Below are positions 1-11,339 of a stretch of DNA of 64,000 nt, piece after piece. Position 1 is the stretch's first letter. Each line of letters starts with the position of its first letter. A program made the translations under genes and the position numbers. The DNA is from Populus alba (Eukaryota > Streptophyta > Magnoliopsida > Malpighiales > Salicaceae). The notes below the pieces were generated by a model that searched no databases, had not been told where the DNA came from, and saw only the letters and a list, made by a program, of their open reading frames with translations. Location: positions 28,940,339-29,004,338 of the forward strand of contig NC_133284.1 of the NCBI RefSeq assembly GCF_005239225.2. Direction: 5' to 3'.

Positions 1-360
1 AACTTTGAATAACAAATGCAATATCAAAATAGTAAAAACTCAACATATCAAAAGGTAAAATAAATCAAAAGGTAAAATAATTCACTAGTAAGATTGATTG
101 ACTATGATGATAAATAACTTGGATAGTTGTTGATACTGACATAAGCTGATATGTAAATGTTAGTTTTATTAATTTTAGTTTTGGCTCTCTTCTTTTCTGA
201 TTTTTTTTTCTACTTTCTTTACATTTGATTTTTGACTCTTTTTTTCTCCTATCTTTTTTAAAAAAAAAAAATAAGATAAAAAAAATACAAATAAAACAAA
301 TACTATCCAATTTGGCAGAAGTTAAAGCCCGGTGCCAACTCTTCACTTGGTGCGGAGGAA

Positions 361-489
361 TGCAGATTTTTGTCAAGACTTTTGACTGGAAAGACCACCA
401 CCCTGGATGTCGAGAGCTCAGGCACCATTGACAAGGTGAAGGCTAAGATCCAGGACAAGAAAGCTATTCCCCATACCAACAAAGGTTGA
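361..489 (+). pseudogene. Ubiquitin coding fragment, frameshifted
   Basis: The reading frame opens with MQIFVKT, the start of ubiquitin, and then leaves frame because a run of three T has become four (acttttgact). In the shifted frame it continues as recognisable ubiquitin: a TGKT-like turn, VESSGTID and VKAKIQDK, up to about residue 35. It then diverges and stops near 489. The rest of the 76-residue repeat is missing. The sequence is a degraded fragment of a polyubiquitin or ubiquitin-fusion gene, not a working gene. Nothing around it shows a promoter or introns. Confidence 0.85.
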
Positions 490-1549
490 TTGACAATTGT
501 GAAAAATCCATGTTACTAGCAAATCTTTGTGAAAGCCCTCACTGACAACTGTGGTGAATGATTGGTAGACTGATCAGAACTGTGGTGGATCTCTAGCGTG
601 ACTGATGTGTTGCTGCTGTCCCTGGAAAATTGAGCATGTGCACCTTTTTCTTTTTCTTTTTTTGAACAATTAAAAATCATACTCTGATATCAAAGTTAAT
701 ATAACGTAAAAAATAATTGAAGATGAAGTAATAAGTTAAAGAAGGAAAAAAGGAAACTAAGAAGAAGAAAAATAAAAAGAAACGGTTAAAGAAGAGAGAA
801 TAAGGGTTGAAAAGGTATATAATTTTGAAAATTACTGTATAATATTTAGAAAAGTAAGATATAAATACCAAAAATTCTAACTAGAACAAACAATTAAACC
901 TTGTATCCCATTAATAAAATACTTAATAATAATTAAATCAATAAAACATTAACAATTTAAATATATTAAACTAAAACATAAACTAAAACCTAATCGATGA
1001 TATAATCATATAAACGCATAAACAATGTTTTGATCCGATGTCCCCACCAAACATATACAGCAGGGCTTGTTCATGTACATCAAGACTTGTTCGATGTCAA
1101 ATATAGATTGTCATGTCCGCTCACCACAATATTGGGTACAGCGGGAAGTCGCTGGATTCTGTTTGCACGTCTATGTTGCCTCGTTGAGTTAGATGCATCC
1201 AGTGGCATTTTAAGAAAGACGATCAGCTGAAATGTCTCCTAACAGGAAAGCCATTGATTATTGTTTTCTTTTTGCAGGTTGCAACCTTTGATTTTGCTGG
1301 TGTTTGATATGGGAAGGTAAAGAAAAATCATAGAGAGAGCAATGAAATATTATTCTTAATGACGAACGGTAATCAAGTTTTAGGAACTAACAATTTTCTC
1401 AAATTATCTAATATTGCATACAGCATATATAGATATGCAAGCCATTACATTGTAGAGGTTGGAAAAAGATGAGCTTCCAATACCAAAATAACAGACTAAC
1501 CATAACAATTTGCGCACTGGAAGCTTATGAGTTCTGACAGTTTCGAGTT
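490..1549. other. Intergenic, no supported gene
   Basis: AT-rich sequence downstream of the ubiquitin fragment. A more GC-balanced block at about 1030-1260 holds a 66-codon open frame with no recognisable domain. The stretch just before 1550 is probably 3' untranslated sequence of the symporter gene on the minus strand. I see no tRNA, hairpin or coding signal I can defend. Confidence 0.5.
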
Positions 1550-4500
1550 TTACTTTAAGATTTTGGATTCAATTTCTTCCAAACTCAAACCTTTAGTCTC
1601 TGGGACGATGACCACTACAAACAAGAGAGACAACAAAGCTATAGCCCCGAAAAGGAGAAAAAGGTTCTCAGCTCCGAGCAACTCCTACAGAATGGACAAA
1701 TATTGATGTAATAATTCAACTACCAGTAGAGAAAAATGCCAATCATGAGCAATTAGGTTGAAGGAAAAAACAACAGATGTGAAAGGAAAAGGAGTAACAG
1801 AGATCAAATTCAGAACCCCTACCTTCAATGGTGAGAATGCAAAGGTTACAATGGCATTGGAGCCAAAGTTAGTCAGAACTGCAAGACTGATTCCCCTTCC
1901 TCTGGTGCGAAGTGGGAAAATCTCTGAAACCATCAGCCAGCTAATAGGCCCAAATGATATCTGAGATTTTGAGGACAGAATTATCAGAACCAACCTTACC
2001 TTTTTCTTATGGACAAAGAGCATCTTATGGGGGCTGAGATGGCTATGTTTTAATTTTTTTCTTTTTCTTCTTTTTAAAGGAACAGTAGGATAATGGCTAC
2101 AGCATCTTATGCTATATTCTATTAGCTTTTGCAAACCAAATATGATACTATGCCAGTATTCCATCAGATAGTTACAGGAAAAATAGACTTGTGTGACCAC
2201 AGCCAAAGGAAAATAGACTTGCCTGGTAGCAACCGACATATAGAAGCAGAGCTGCAACAGCAACAAGAGGGAAACCTCCAAGAAATTTGTAATAAGCAGA
2301 AAGCAAAAACAAGGAAAGAGCCTGTAACACATACATATGGAAAGCAGAATACGCGTTCATAAACTTCCAAAAAAAAATAATAAAGAGAGAGAGAGAGAGA
2401 TAGTAATGTTCTAGAGAGTAATAGCATGCATACAATCCCACTGACACCTCCAATTAGCAATGGTCTTCTTCCAAGATCATCAACTTTTAGGACAGCTATC
2501 CATGTCATTGCCAACTGTAGCAGACCAGTCAGCAACAAATAGGAATTGGCATCAGAAGTAGGAGTGGATGGCAGTTGGCACAAAGAACAAATACGAGTCA
2601 TAATTTTAGAGGCTTCATGATAAGATCTTATGCAGTACCTTGAACAAACCAATTACAACAGAGACTCTTGTCGCATCAGCAGCTGCAGAGAATCCAGCAC
2701 TCTTTGGAAACAATTGATCAAACATATCACATGATCGGAAAATGGCATGAAGGGTATCTTCCATTTCACAGACAGAAAGGTTTAATTTTTATTATTAATT
2801 ACCTGAAGTATTGGACCTGCATAATATAAAACACTTGGTTGCCCAGTTATCTACCATGATCACGACAAAAGTCAGCTCATAAAAATGATATTGTTGACAT
2901 TCTCTTGTTTCAACCACAAGAATAGAGATAAAAAAAAAAAAAAAAAAAAGTATATCATAAACAGGAGAGAGGAAGAAGCACCTGTTGGAAAAGCACCAAA
3001 CCCCCACCAATAATGAATGCTTTCAAACTCGGTCCTTGAAACACCTCCAAGAAACTCCCCTCAGTTTCTTCTTCTTTATATGCAGACTTCAGTGAGACAA
3101 GAGCTTCCTCTATTTGTTTCTCGGACACTTTGTCACCAGGAGGCCGGCCCCTAAGTTTGCTCAAGGCAGAAATGGCCCTCTCTTTATATTCCTGGAAAGA
3201 TCCTTTACCTTGAACAGCTCTGAGGAGCAACCATCTCGGAGATGGTGGGAGACTCCACATGCCTAATCCCATAAGCAAAGAAATTGGGACACCAAATCCA
3301 TACATGTAACGCCAGCCCCCAACTGCATTAATTTGGATGCTTCCAACTAAAAATCCCATCTGTAGAAATGATATCAAATTTGTTATTCTCTTAAGAGATG
3401 GTGAATGAGAAGATAACAGTGTAAAGTCACTCAAATTACCAGAATTCCTAGAACTATGAAGAGTTCCTTCAGAGATATGAGAGTTCCACGAATCTGTGAT
3501 GGGCAAGTTTCTGCAATATAGAGAGGAGCACCATGCATGGCCTGCAAACAATAAAATAAAGTGATTTGATAGACAAGGACATTGCAGTATCAGTTAAATC
3601 TTCAACAACAAGGTTGTCTGAGAATCTAACCAAGCCAATACCAAGACCATAGAGAAGACGTCCTAATAAAAGAACATTGAGACCTGGTGCATAGCCAGTG
3701 ACCAGACCACCAAACACATATAACAATGCTGCTGCAATTAGTTCCCGCCTCCTTCCTTTAAGCATGAATCCAAACAATTAGGTAAACAACATCCATCAAG
3801 ATGCATTGAAACTCAAGGTAAAGTCTATAGCAAAGAGATGTACCCAGAAAGTCTGCGATTGGATAGACAAGGAGGGAACCAAGAAGAGCTCCATAAAGAG
3901 AACCACTAACCTACATCCAATGCCAACCACTATAATGAGAGACCCAACACATTCCCACAACTAGCGAGTACGAAGTAATATTAAGATGCATAAAAACATC
4001 GTTCTTAAGGGGAAAAAAAAAGTAGAAGAGATAAAATCTATACCACAAGACCAAGCTGAACAGCAGAAAGGTTGAACCATGATATCCCGCTAAGCTCAGC
4101 TGACTGATAAATTGAAAAAAAAAAAAAAAAAAAATTAGATACAATCATAGATTACAATGTTACTTGTCATCCAAATTTATGCTATAAAATAAAATGTAAT
4201 TGTTGGTAAAACTATGAGAAGGGACCACTAAGCGAATCACCTGCAAGGATAGGGTAGCACCAGAAGTGGCCCCGATGTCATACCCAAATAGCAATCCTCC
4301 CAGTGCTGGGAAGAAAAATCTGAAATTTAGTGAACCAAATTACTTCAACAGAGTTGTGGAACAAATGATCCAGTCCAATCCAAATTCAGTAACAAAAACA
4401 AAATCAAATCCAAAGTAAAAGACTTTTCATTGTGCCATCACTTAACATCTATCTTACTAATATTAGCAATATTGCTTGATAAAAGAAAGCCACAAAAATC

Positions 4501-4998
4501 CCACAATAGATAAGATAATCCAGCCCTTATCCAACAAAATTTAGATCAAGCCAAAAATCAAATCAGCAAAAAATGGTGAAACTAACACTCTCAAGAATAT
4601 GAAAGAAACAACTGCAATAACTCACGGTAAAATGACAGAAGACCAAGAAAAGTCTTCCTGATTTGTGGCGTCAGTTACAAGCGGCTCTGCTTCCTCTCCG
4701 GCAGAATACTGAACCTGCACAAACAATTGCATCAAAATCCAAACCCAAAGAAAGCAAAAGGGAGATCGTTTATGATTCTTACATTGAATCTCAGTTTTGG
4801 AGCAGAGAGCAAAGGCTGGTGTGAAAAAAAGGGAATATTCTTGTTGGGTTTGAAAAGGCATGAAGTTTTTGATGTTGGGTTCTTCTGGTCACCAAACGAG
4901 CAGAAGACGAGAGAGTGTGGTCTGGGTTTGGGTGGTTGGTGGTGAAAGGGAGAGTGAAATCGTAAGGGAGGTGGTGAGGTTATGGCGCTGTAAGCCAT
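1550..4998 (-). CDS. Chloroplast D-xylose/proton symporter-like protein (MFS sugar transporter)
   Basis: Fourteen exons read on the minus strand: 4998-4783, 4714-4626, 4319-4241, 4103-4044, 3910-3844, 3755-3631, 3541-3440, 3359-2982, 2850-2803, 2701-2639, 2514-2434, 2321-2223, 1960-1823 and 1684-1550. They total 1680 nt (559 aa) without a break. Residues 1 to about 95 are rich in Ser, Pro and basic residues and look like a chloroplast transit peptide. The rest is a 12-helix major-facilitator sugar transporter with FGYDIGATSGATLSLQ, two GRR loops (GRRREL and DDLGRRPLL), PPSPRWLLLRAVQGKG, FQQVTGQPSVLYYAG and a final PETKGLSLEEIE. Length and motifs match Arabidopsis At5g59250 (D-xylose-proton symporter-like 3, chloroplastic) as I remember it. 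It should move a sugar with protons across the chloroplast envelope; the substrate is unproven. The intron after exon 12 uses a GC donor. The in-frame GTG at 5004 is not the start; ATG 4998 is. Confidence 0.95.
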
Positions 4999-5417
4999 GA
5001 TCACTGACCGACAATATCAGACAGTTGTTAGGCGTTAATTTCCCGCTTTTTTAGACTATCATATTTAGATTGAGAAAAAAAAATGAACGCATGTGGATAC
5101 GGGTTTAAGTAAAAACCTTTATCTTGATAAACAAATATCAACAACAGTAGTAAAACTTTAGTGCTACGGCGACATGTCGTTCATGATATTCGTGATCTTC
5201 TGCCTGTCGCTAGGAAGGCAATTTAATTCGAACCAAATGTTTATTGACCCCACTCAAATAAGTTGGTATTTTTTTAACTTGATCAATAATAAGTTAGGTA
5301 TAAATATTATCAACCTCAATTTGGAATATATATTTACATTACATTTTTTTAACTTGATAATTAATTTGTAGGGATCGAGGGCATGCATTATTATAATATC
5401 ACGTTATAGTCTCGTGG

Positions 5418-5428
5418 CTATAAAATGG
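5418..5428 (+). promoter_or_regulatory. TATA box upstream of the cysteine-knot peptide gene
   Basis: CTATAAAATGG sits about 80 bp before the first candidate ATG (5500) of the small secreted peptide gene. CACGTG-like cores (cacgtg at 5469, acgtt near 5401) flank it. The position fits a plant TATA box with transcription starting near 5450. Confidence 0.5.
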
Positions 5429-5495
5429 AGTGCTAACCCGTGCATGGATCACATCAAAGTATTTATCACACGTGAGACTAAAAGGGATGTAGTGA

Positions 5496-5792
5496 TTTAA
5501 TGGAGATAGTGCTAAAAAGAGGAGTTTGGCGTTGATGGTGGCTGTGGTGCTTTTAGCCGCCGGTGCACCGGCCTTCACTCTTGCTAGAATTCAATACCCA
5601 ATATCCACCTTCGATGCCAGTAAGATTATCAAACCCATGAATACTGCAGATAAGCTGAGCTGCTCAGGTACATGCAGCGTCTTCTCTGTTTGTTCTAGTG
5701 GGTGCACTTGCATCCCTTTTAGAAACTGTTTGTTTGCGTGGTTGTTTTTATATTTGAGGCAACCACAACAAACATTATATTTAGTTAAGTAA
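5496..5792 (+). CDS. Small secreted cysteine-knot (cyclotide/albumin-1-like) peptide, start codon disputed
   Basis: A short open frame with a hydrophobic signal-like segment (VAVVLLAAGAPAFTLA) is followed by about 27 polar residues and then a compact six-cysteine block. The Cys spacings are C-x3-C-x5-C-x3-C-x1-C-x5-C. This fits the knottin pattern of plant cyclotides and is close to that of albumin-1 peptides, which are typically defensive. The frame is open from 5496, but its first in-frame ATG is at 5535, which gives a very short signal peptide. An ATG at 5500 in a better context lies one base out of frame and hits a stop after 11 codons. The tail after the sixth Cys is hydrophobic and unlike either family, so the 3' end may be decayed or spliced. 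Family assignment rests only on the Cys pattern and signal peptide. It may be a pseudogene. Confidence 0.55.
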   Translation, partial: FNGDSAKKRSLALMVAVVLLAAGAPAFTLARIQYPISTFDASKIIKPMNTADKLSCSGTCSVFSVCSSGCTCIPFRNCLFAWLFLYLRQPQQTLYLVK

Positions 5793-5799
5793 AAAATGC

Positions 5800-7980
5800 A
5801 ATTTAGTTTTGATGGATTCATGATAATTCATATTTTGCACGTGATTTTGGCAAAGCAATTCCCGGCCGCTTTTTAATTTTCAGCGTTTACGTGCACAGTA
5901 TAATTTAATTATATTGTTCACGTGAACAGTTTTTTTTTTAGTATGTTTTTTTTTGTACATTTAAAAAAAACATCTAGAGTGAATTAAATTACTCTCATTG
6001 TCATGTAAACAATATTTATTTCCCCGAAAAAACTAGTGTAGAGTGAATTAAAATTCACTCTCATTGTAATATCAAATCAATTTTATTCCTGATAATATTT
6101 TATCTAATTTTATTGCACGTTTAAAAAAATTATAGAAACTGTAGTTCTTGTCTGATGAATTTTGTACGTAATAGAATTGTAGATGGTTTAATGGAATAAT
6201 TAAAAATATTTTATATAAAGTATTATTTATTTCATCAAGTAATAGCAATAGTTAAATCTACACTATTTAAATTAAAAACCATCAATATTAATATATATTT
6301 TTTAAAAATTATTTTATAACCTTAATTTCAAAAGCATTTTTAACCAAACGCATTAAACTACTCTTTTATTTAACCTCAATTTCAACTACAGTTTTAATCA
6401 AACACCTATTTTTTTCAAATCAATCTCAATTAAAAGTATCTTTTTATAAAATAATTTTTTTCAAATCCAATCATAACAGCTACCACAATTTCAAACACAT
6501 TTTTAATATTATCTAAGGGGTTTGCATTTGATCGTGACCGAATCTCCAGCAAGGCTGGTCAAATTAATGATATAAGTTTTTTGTTCTATATGCATGTATG
6601 TTTTAAATCATATGTATTATTTCCCTGCGTGATGATCTCTTGTAATATTTCTTTGTATTGTGATGGTTGGAATTTGAATATATAATAATTACTGGGACTC
6701 GGCCTTGCCATGCCCACACTATCTTTTTTTCTTTTGAGAATCCTTGCTTAATCATTAATTAATTGTTAGCGTGATTTTCTTTTTTAATCCGTGCAATTAA
6801 ACTACAACAAATAGTGGGTTTACTCCTTCGTTATCTATAGAATTGTCTAGTATGGAGCTAAATCCTCAACAAAAAAAAAAAGTTCTTAATTTGAGTGTGT
6901 GTGTGTAGATAGGTTTTATTTTTTAATTGTGTCAATCAAGTATTTCTATATAAAGATACTCACCTTCTTCGTTCACCTGCTCGGTCTGGTTCACCGCGAA
7001 GTGGGCTTGACGAGATTTATTTATCGGGAGTTTTTTTTGTCCGGCGGCCGCGTGACTGTTCGAGCGTAATGCAGTGGTGGTTGGTTCCGATTCGACAAGG
7101 TAGAATGCCTGGTCGAATTGACGACATGGTGGGACTTTGATCGATGAACTAACTTCAAATCTGGGTTTTTTTCTTCGCAAATGAGGATGAGGATGGGTAA
7201 TATGCTCCCCATCTCCATGAAGGATCAAAACCCGATTATATTTATAAATTGTATATTTGATTTCGATCTTTCATCACGTGTTCCTTAAAACTATTAATCT
7301 TTTAATATCTTCTTGTTGTTTATTTTACTATAATATCAATATGAAATTTAAGATTTATATACAGACTTAATATTTTATTTTTGCATTATGTAATAAGTTA
7401 TAACATCATATTGTAACCATAAAAATAATATTATTTTTCTCTACGGGGAACCCTTGAACTCCAAGGAGGAAAAATTCTTTCGCGGGTCATAATTAAATCC
7501 GATAAATATAATATAATGCGAGCGATGACTATAATTAATTTGATTAGATGCCTTACCAGCTGAAATGGCACCAAATTGCGTTGCCACACTTTCCCCTTCT
7601 TTCCTCCGTTAAAGAAGGAAAAATCAAAACAGAAAGGATAAATGGACGCATTTTACAGATGGAATTCCCATAACTTGTTATAGCAGTCAGACTGGGTTCC
7701 AGCCTAGATTCTCATCACATGACCGTTTATGGGTAACTGCCATCCAAAACGTCACTGTTTTTCTTTTTTTTATTTTCACCTTCATAACTGACCCCCTTGT
7801 TCTGCGCTTCTTTATTGACCGCTCCTATTAATCCCCCTCCGCTATGAAAATTGACTCTCGGCAGAGCGACAGGGAGGGGGCAGAGATAACAGAATCTGTT
7901 GCAGTATTATTGTGGTTGGCATCAGGTAGAGGACCATATTGTTTGCTCGTTTTTTCTGATAGCAGCTAGCATCTTCAACA
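5800..7980. other. Intergenic with short palindromes and a Populus-type AT repeat
   Basis: At 5880-6070 there are several short inverted repeats, including gagtgaattaaattactctc and a related copy about 60 bp later. AT-rich sequence at 6290-6500 resembles the tail of the dispersed AT repeat found elsewhere in the window. A less AT-rich block at 6950-7230 has overlapping minus-strand frames of 98 and 65 codons, with no domain I recognise. No gene is supported. Sequence just before 7991 is probably the promoter and leader of the next gene. Confidence 0.45.
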
Positions 7981-7990
7981 ATGGAGCTGT

Positions 7991-8425
7991 ATGATGGCAA
8001 ACGTGTTTCGAAGACCAGCACAAGCACAAGCAATACCCGTAACCGATACCAAAGCATGGAAGCCACTCACAAGGCTACAGAAGCAAGCCCCGGAAGCTCT
8101 GAGGCTTGATCAGCTCTCCATCACTGCCTCAACCAACCATTCTCTGCCTGCTAGCCATACCTCTCCTCCTCTTACTCCAATTCCCCTTCTATCACCACTC
8201 TCTGTATCTCCCCCGCCATTGCCATCTGAGGCTGAAGAATTTACATTTCCTGTAATATGTGGTGATATCGACAAGGGGAGGGAAGCTGATATTGGTGATG
8301 CATATTCGGAGGCAAGAGTTTGGCAGCATCCAGCAGTGGCCGGTGGATACACTGAGCCATCATCCTTGTTTGCCTTCTTCCGATCCAAATGTGTGCTCGT
8401 TAATCACGCACAGTCAAGATTCTGA
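7991..8425 (+). CDS. Plant-specific protein of unknown function, 144 aa
   Basis: A single uninterrupted frame starts MMANVFRRPAQAQ. The N-terminal 40 residues hold a WKPLTRLQKQAPEALRLDQL segment. A Pro/Ser-rich linker follows (about residues 48-80), and the C-terminal third is conserved-looking: VWQHPAV, TEPSSLFAFFRSKCVLVNHAQ. The layout reminds me of a small unannotated plant family with no known role; I cannot name a domain. There is no signal peptide or membrane segment. An overlapping ATG at 7981 in another frame gives a 42-codon reading frame that would act as an upstream start. The gene appears intronless. Coding rather than chance is supported by the balanced composition and the ordered N- and C-terminal blocks. 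Confidence 0.65.
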   Translation: MMANVFRRPAQAQAIPVTDTKAWKPLTRLQKQAPEALRLDQLSITASTNHSLPASHTSPPLTPIPLLSPLSVSPPPLPSEAEEFTFPVICGDIDKGREADIGDAYSEARVWQHPAVAGGYTEPSSLFAFFRSKCVLVNHAQSRF

Positions 8426-8429
8426 ACTG

Positions 8430-9390
8430 CATGTTCTGTTATTGTGATAAATTTCAACTCATTGCAGGTCTTTCCTCGTCGCAACTCCATTTTTTTAGGA
8501 TTGAAATACCTAGGATTTCTTTTTTGTTTTCCCCCCTATATGAGAAAGATGAGCTGAAAGCACCTCCCCCATGATTTGGTTGATCTCAATGCACGGTAGT
8601 TCTCTTTGTCACGCTTTTTGGCAGAAGGATGGAAGCAACCGGGAATAAAAGGTATTAACTTCTTGCTTTCTGTTGCTAATCTTTCGAACAAGGCAGGCAT
8701 ATCATATTGGAATGGTCCCCTTCCAACCTTGTGATGATATAACAGCTCCGCGAAAAAGAGCTTTATAAGAATTGACGCGTGCACCCACCACTGAATCCAC
8801 AAGGGACAAAATAGAAGACTAGAACCCATAATCTTGACACCAGTATGGTGAATTTGTTTGGGCAGCGTGATTGTGGATAACTGGTTGTGGATAACTGCGA
8901 GGTGACGATTACCTGCTAGTACCATTAGCCTTGCAATTTTTTCCAGATATATAATATAGACTAGGGTAGGGAAGCAGAATATAATGAACAACCGGGTTCT
9001 GCCTGCCAGAGCATGATCGTTGTCACGAACAAATTGAACAACCTGAAAAGAGTAAATAAACAAGAATGGGATATAGCAATTTATCCAGAGCATTCATAAA
9101 TAAAATTACAGATTGCATTGGAGAAGTGGTGAATCCCCAAGAAAATCCTCCTGCAGTCATACAATATAAAGCCCAAAAAAACTCTTCCTTTATGTACACA
9201 ATAGGCCAACCATCCAACCCAGTCTTCAAAAGGGTTTCAGTTCAAATAAATATCATCTCGTTCACTCCCCTTGAGCTCTCACTGGAGGACAATTCTAATA
9301 AAACTTACAACACAAACCAATGGCAACTCAGGATAAGCCCTTAAAAGTAATGTGATACTTGCTTGCCAAGCAGACATTTCACTAACAAAA
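8430..9390. other. No recognised gene; one long minus-strand open frame
   Basis: The minus strand has an open frame of 185 codons (9093-8536) with mixed hydrophobic stretches and a basic tail. It has no motif I recognise and no clear splice context. It lies immediately downstream of the TFIIA copy, so much of it may be 3' flank or decayed sequence. I do not call it a gene. Confidence 0.35.
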
Positions 9391-11331
9391 TCAGAAGTCA
9401 AATTCCCCTGTTTGCCTGCAAAAGGAAAGCCAGAATTCCAACAATTATTTTTTGGAATTTCAGTATAATACAGAACCAAATTGTAACATTGATCATGAAG
9501 AAAAACCATCTATAATTTGGTGGAAACACAGACCTTGTTAAAGAGAATGTCCCTGTTGTTTATATGCATAACACCATCCTTGAGTGTGCATTTCCACTTG
9601 TTCTTGGTACGAGTCACCTATTCATGCAAGAAAAATTTTACTATCAGAAGACCAGCATCATTGATATGTTACACCTAAAATCAGCTTTGTTATGACGTAC
9701 ACTACTGATCAAACAAAAAAGGAAAGGGCGTGAAAAACAAGATGAGCGGATGTTTACCTTGTCAAATTGAGCTAAAATCAAATGCTGTGTGTTCAGCTCC
9801 TCTCCTTGCTCCACACCATCCAGATCCTCGTCGTCGTCGTCATCTTCATTCAGTGGTTCATCATCGTCATCATCTACATCATCATTTTGACTGACAACAG
9901 CCTGGGGTACTTGCCTGTAAATCTGGGAAGGGGAAAAGAGGAAAACAAAAAACAAATACATTAATTATAACAAGCCTACTCACCAAGTTTATCGATTAGA
10001 AAAGGAATGACAACCTTCATCACATATTTCATAAACTTACCATTGGGAGCTGGTGTGCTTGCGATATTGTAATCTTCATTAGCAACTCCTTGATAATTGT
10101 ATATCTTCAACAGAAAAACAAAATACAGAAAAAAATTAGAAAGAAACAGTAGCTGTTGCACCCTAACCTCTGGAGAAAAACATGATATCCCATACTCAAG
10201 TTCCAAAAAAGTCATTATAAGCAATGAAGTAATAATCTCAACACAACATAGGACCCCTAATAAGATTTCAGAGACAAAGTCATCCTACAGTACATTAACT
10301 GGAAGAGGCTGCTCTCAAGACCTGAACATCACCCTTAAAGTTGCAAGTCAAGAGCATTTAATAGCACTGACCCAATTTTTTAACCATCATTATCCAAATA
10401 CATGCTCAGAGAGCAATGCTATTAGTATTTGATCCGAGTGAGTCAGCTTGTGGGAGTTACAGTCATCCTCATACTTACCAGCAACCTTATAAAGTAACCA
10501 TGTATAGAAATAGTCAACTTGGTCCATCATCCCAGCCCCATAGCATAGATATAAACATGGAAGGGATTCTGGTTTAGCATCATAATCTTTTTAATAATAT
10601 CTTACTAGGTTCTAGCCACGTTCAGTTAAAACATTCTGAGCCAACTGTGTGCCTTGGCATGCATATTTTCCAAGAATCATAGATACATAATCTAAACTAC
10701 TGTTAAAAACAAAAGGTTGCAATATCCAAATTTCATAAAATCACTGCAAACAATGACGCTCATTATCACTTACGATATTGCTATTTTTCTCCTCAAGACA
10801 GGGTTCTTCACAGACAATATATTTGTAGGTATCTAGAGGCATGATTTTACATGTGGGCGCATCACATGATCCAGGAACCAGGAATGAGAGGGTCTTTCCA
10901 TTTTTTTTCCTTTGCTGGGTAAAAACATTATATTTCTCATTACAAGATTTAGGATCAGGAAATATTATGATCCTATACTTGACCGGGCAATACCAGTTAC
11001 CCTTCATAGGGCAAGAAACGCTGGAAATTGGATGAATAAAAAAACATCATTGGGATGAGGAGAGATGCACAGCAGCACTTCGCCAACACATGCATAATTC
11101 TAGAACATGAAAACTACATTGAACAGATACTTGATTAGATGCTTATATTTCAAGAAAATTACAAAAGCATCATACATACATTGGGAGTTGAAAGCATGTC
11201 ATCATAAGGATCAGGAATTGGCCCATCCACTTGAGGAATCTTCAAATATGACCTCGACACATGTGCTACGATCTCTCTATTTTTAGTTGTGATAGTGTCA
11301 TATCTGCCAAGGGGATTTTCCCTTGGCTTAC
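9391..11331 (-). pseudogene. TFIIA large-subunit (alpha/beta) copy, 5'-truncated and frameshifted
   Basis: Five exons are recognisable on the minus strand: 11331-11180 (ends KIPQVDGPIPDPYDDMLSTPN), 10104-10041 (IYNYQGVANEDYNIASTPAPN), 9922-9758 (acidic DDDDDEPLNEDDDDD, then GEELNTQHLILAQFDK), 9617-9534 (VTRTKNKWKCTLKDGVMHIN, then DILFNK) and 9415-9391 (GEFDF stop). They form the C-terminal half of the TFIIA large subunit: the acidic linker and the beta-barrel part that meets TBP and DNA at Pol II promoters. The N-terminal helical domain of about 60 residues and the long spacer are not found upstream to 13430. Two single-base gains break the frame, an extra G early in the third exon (ccccaGGctg) and an extra A at the start of the last (gcAAAcagg). 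The 5' border at 11331 is uncertain because the sequence there reads like a donor site. It is most likely a dead partial duplicate, unless the indels are assembly errors. Confidence 0.85.
10741..11007 (-). other. Unassigned 88-codon open frame in an intron of the TFIIA copy
   Basis: A Cys- and Lys-rich frame (CPVKYRIIIFPDPKSCNEKY...) lies in the opposite-coordinate gap between the first two recognised TFIIA exons, on the same strand. It has no homology I recognise and does not fit the TFIIA protein at that point. It may be chance, or an inserted fragment. Confidence 0.2.
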
Positions 11332-11339
11332 CTGAAATT

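Noticed and set aside
1030..1230. 66-codon frame
   Set aside because: No homology, no neighbouring exon and no composition signal beyond chance.
6932..7228. Possible organelle-derived insertion
   Set aside because: The block is less AT-rich than its surroundings, but I could not match it to any plastid or mitochondrial gene.
8536..9093. 185-codon minus-strand frame as a gene
   Set aside because: No known domain, no good splice or promoter context, and it lies just downstream of a broken TFIIA copy. Kept only as a note.
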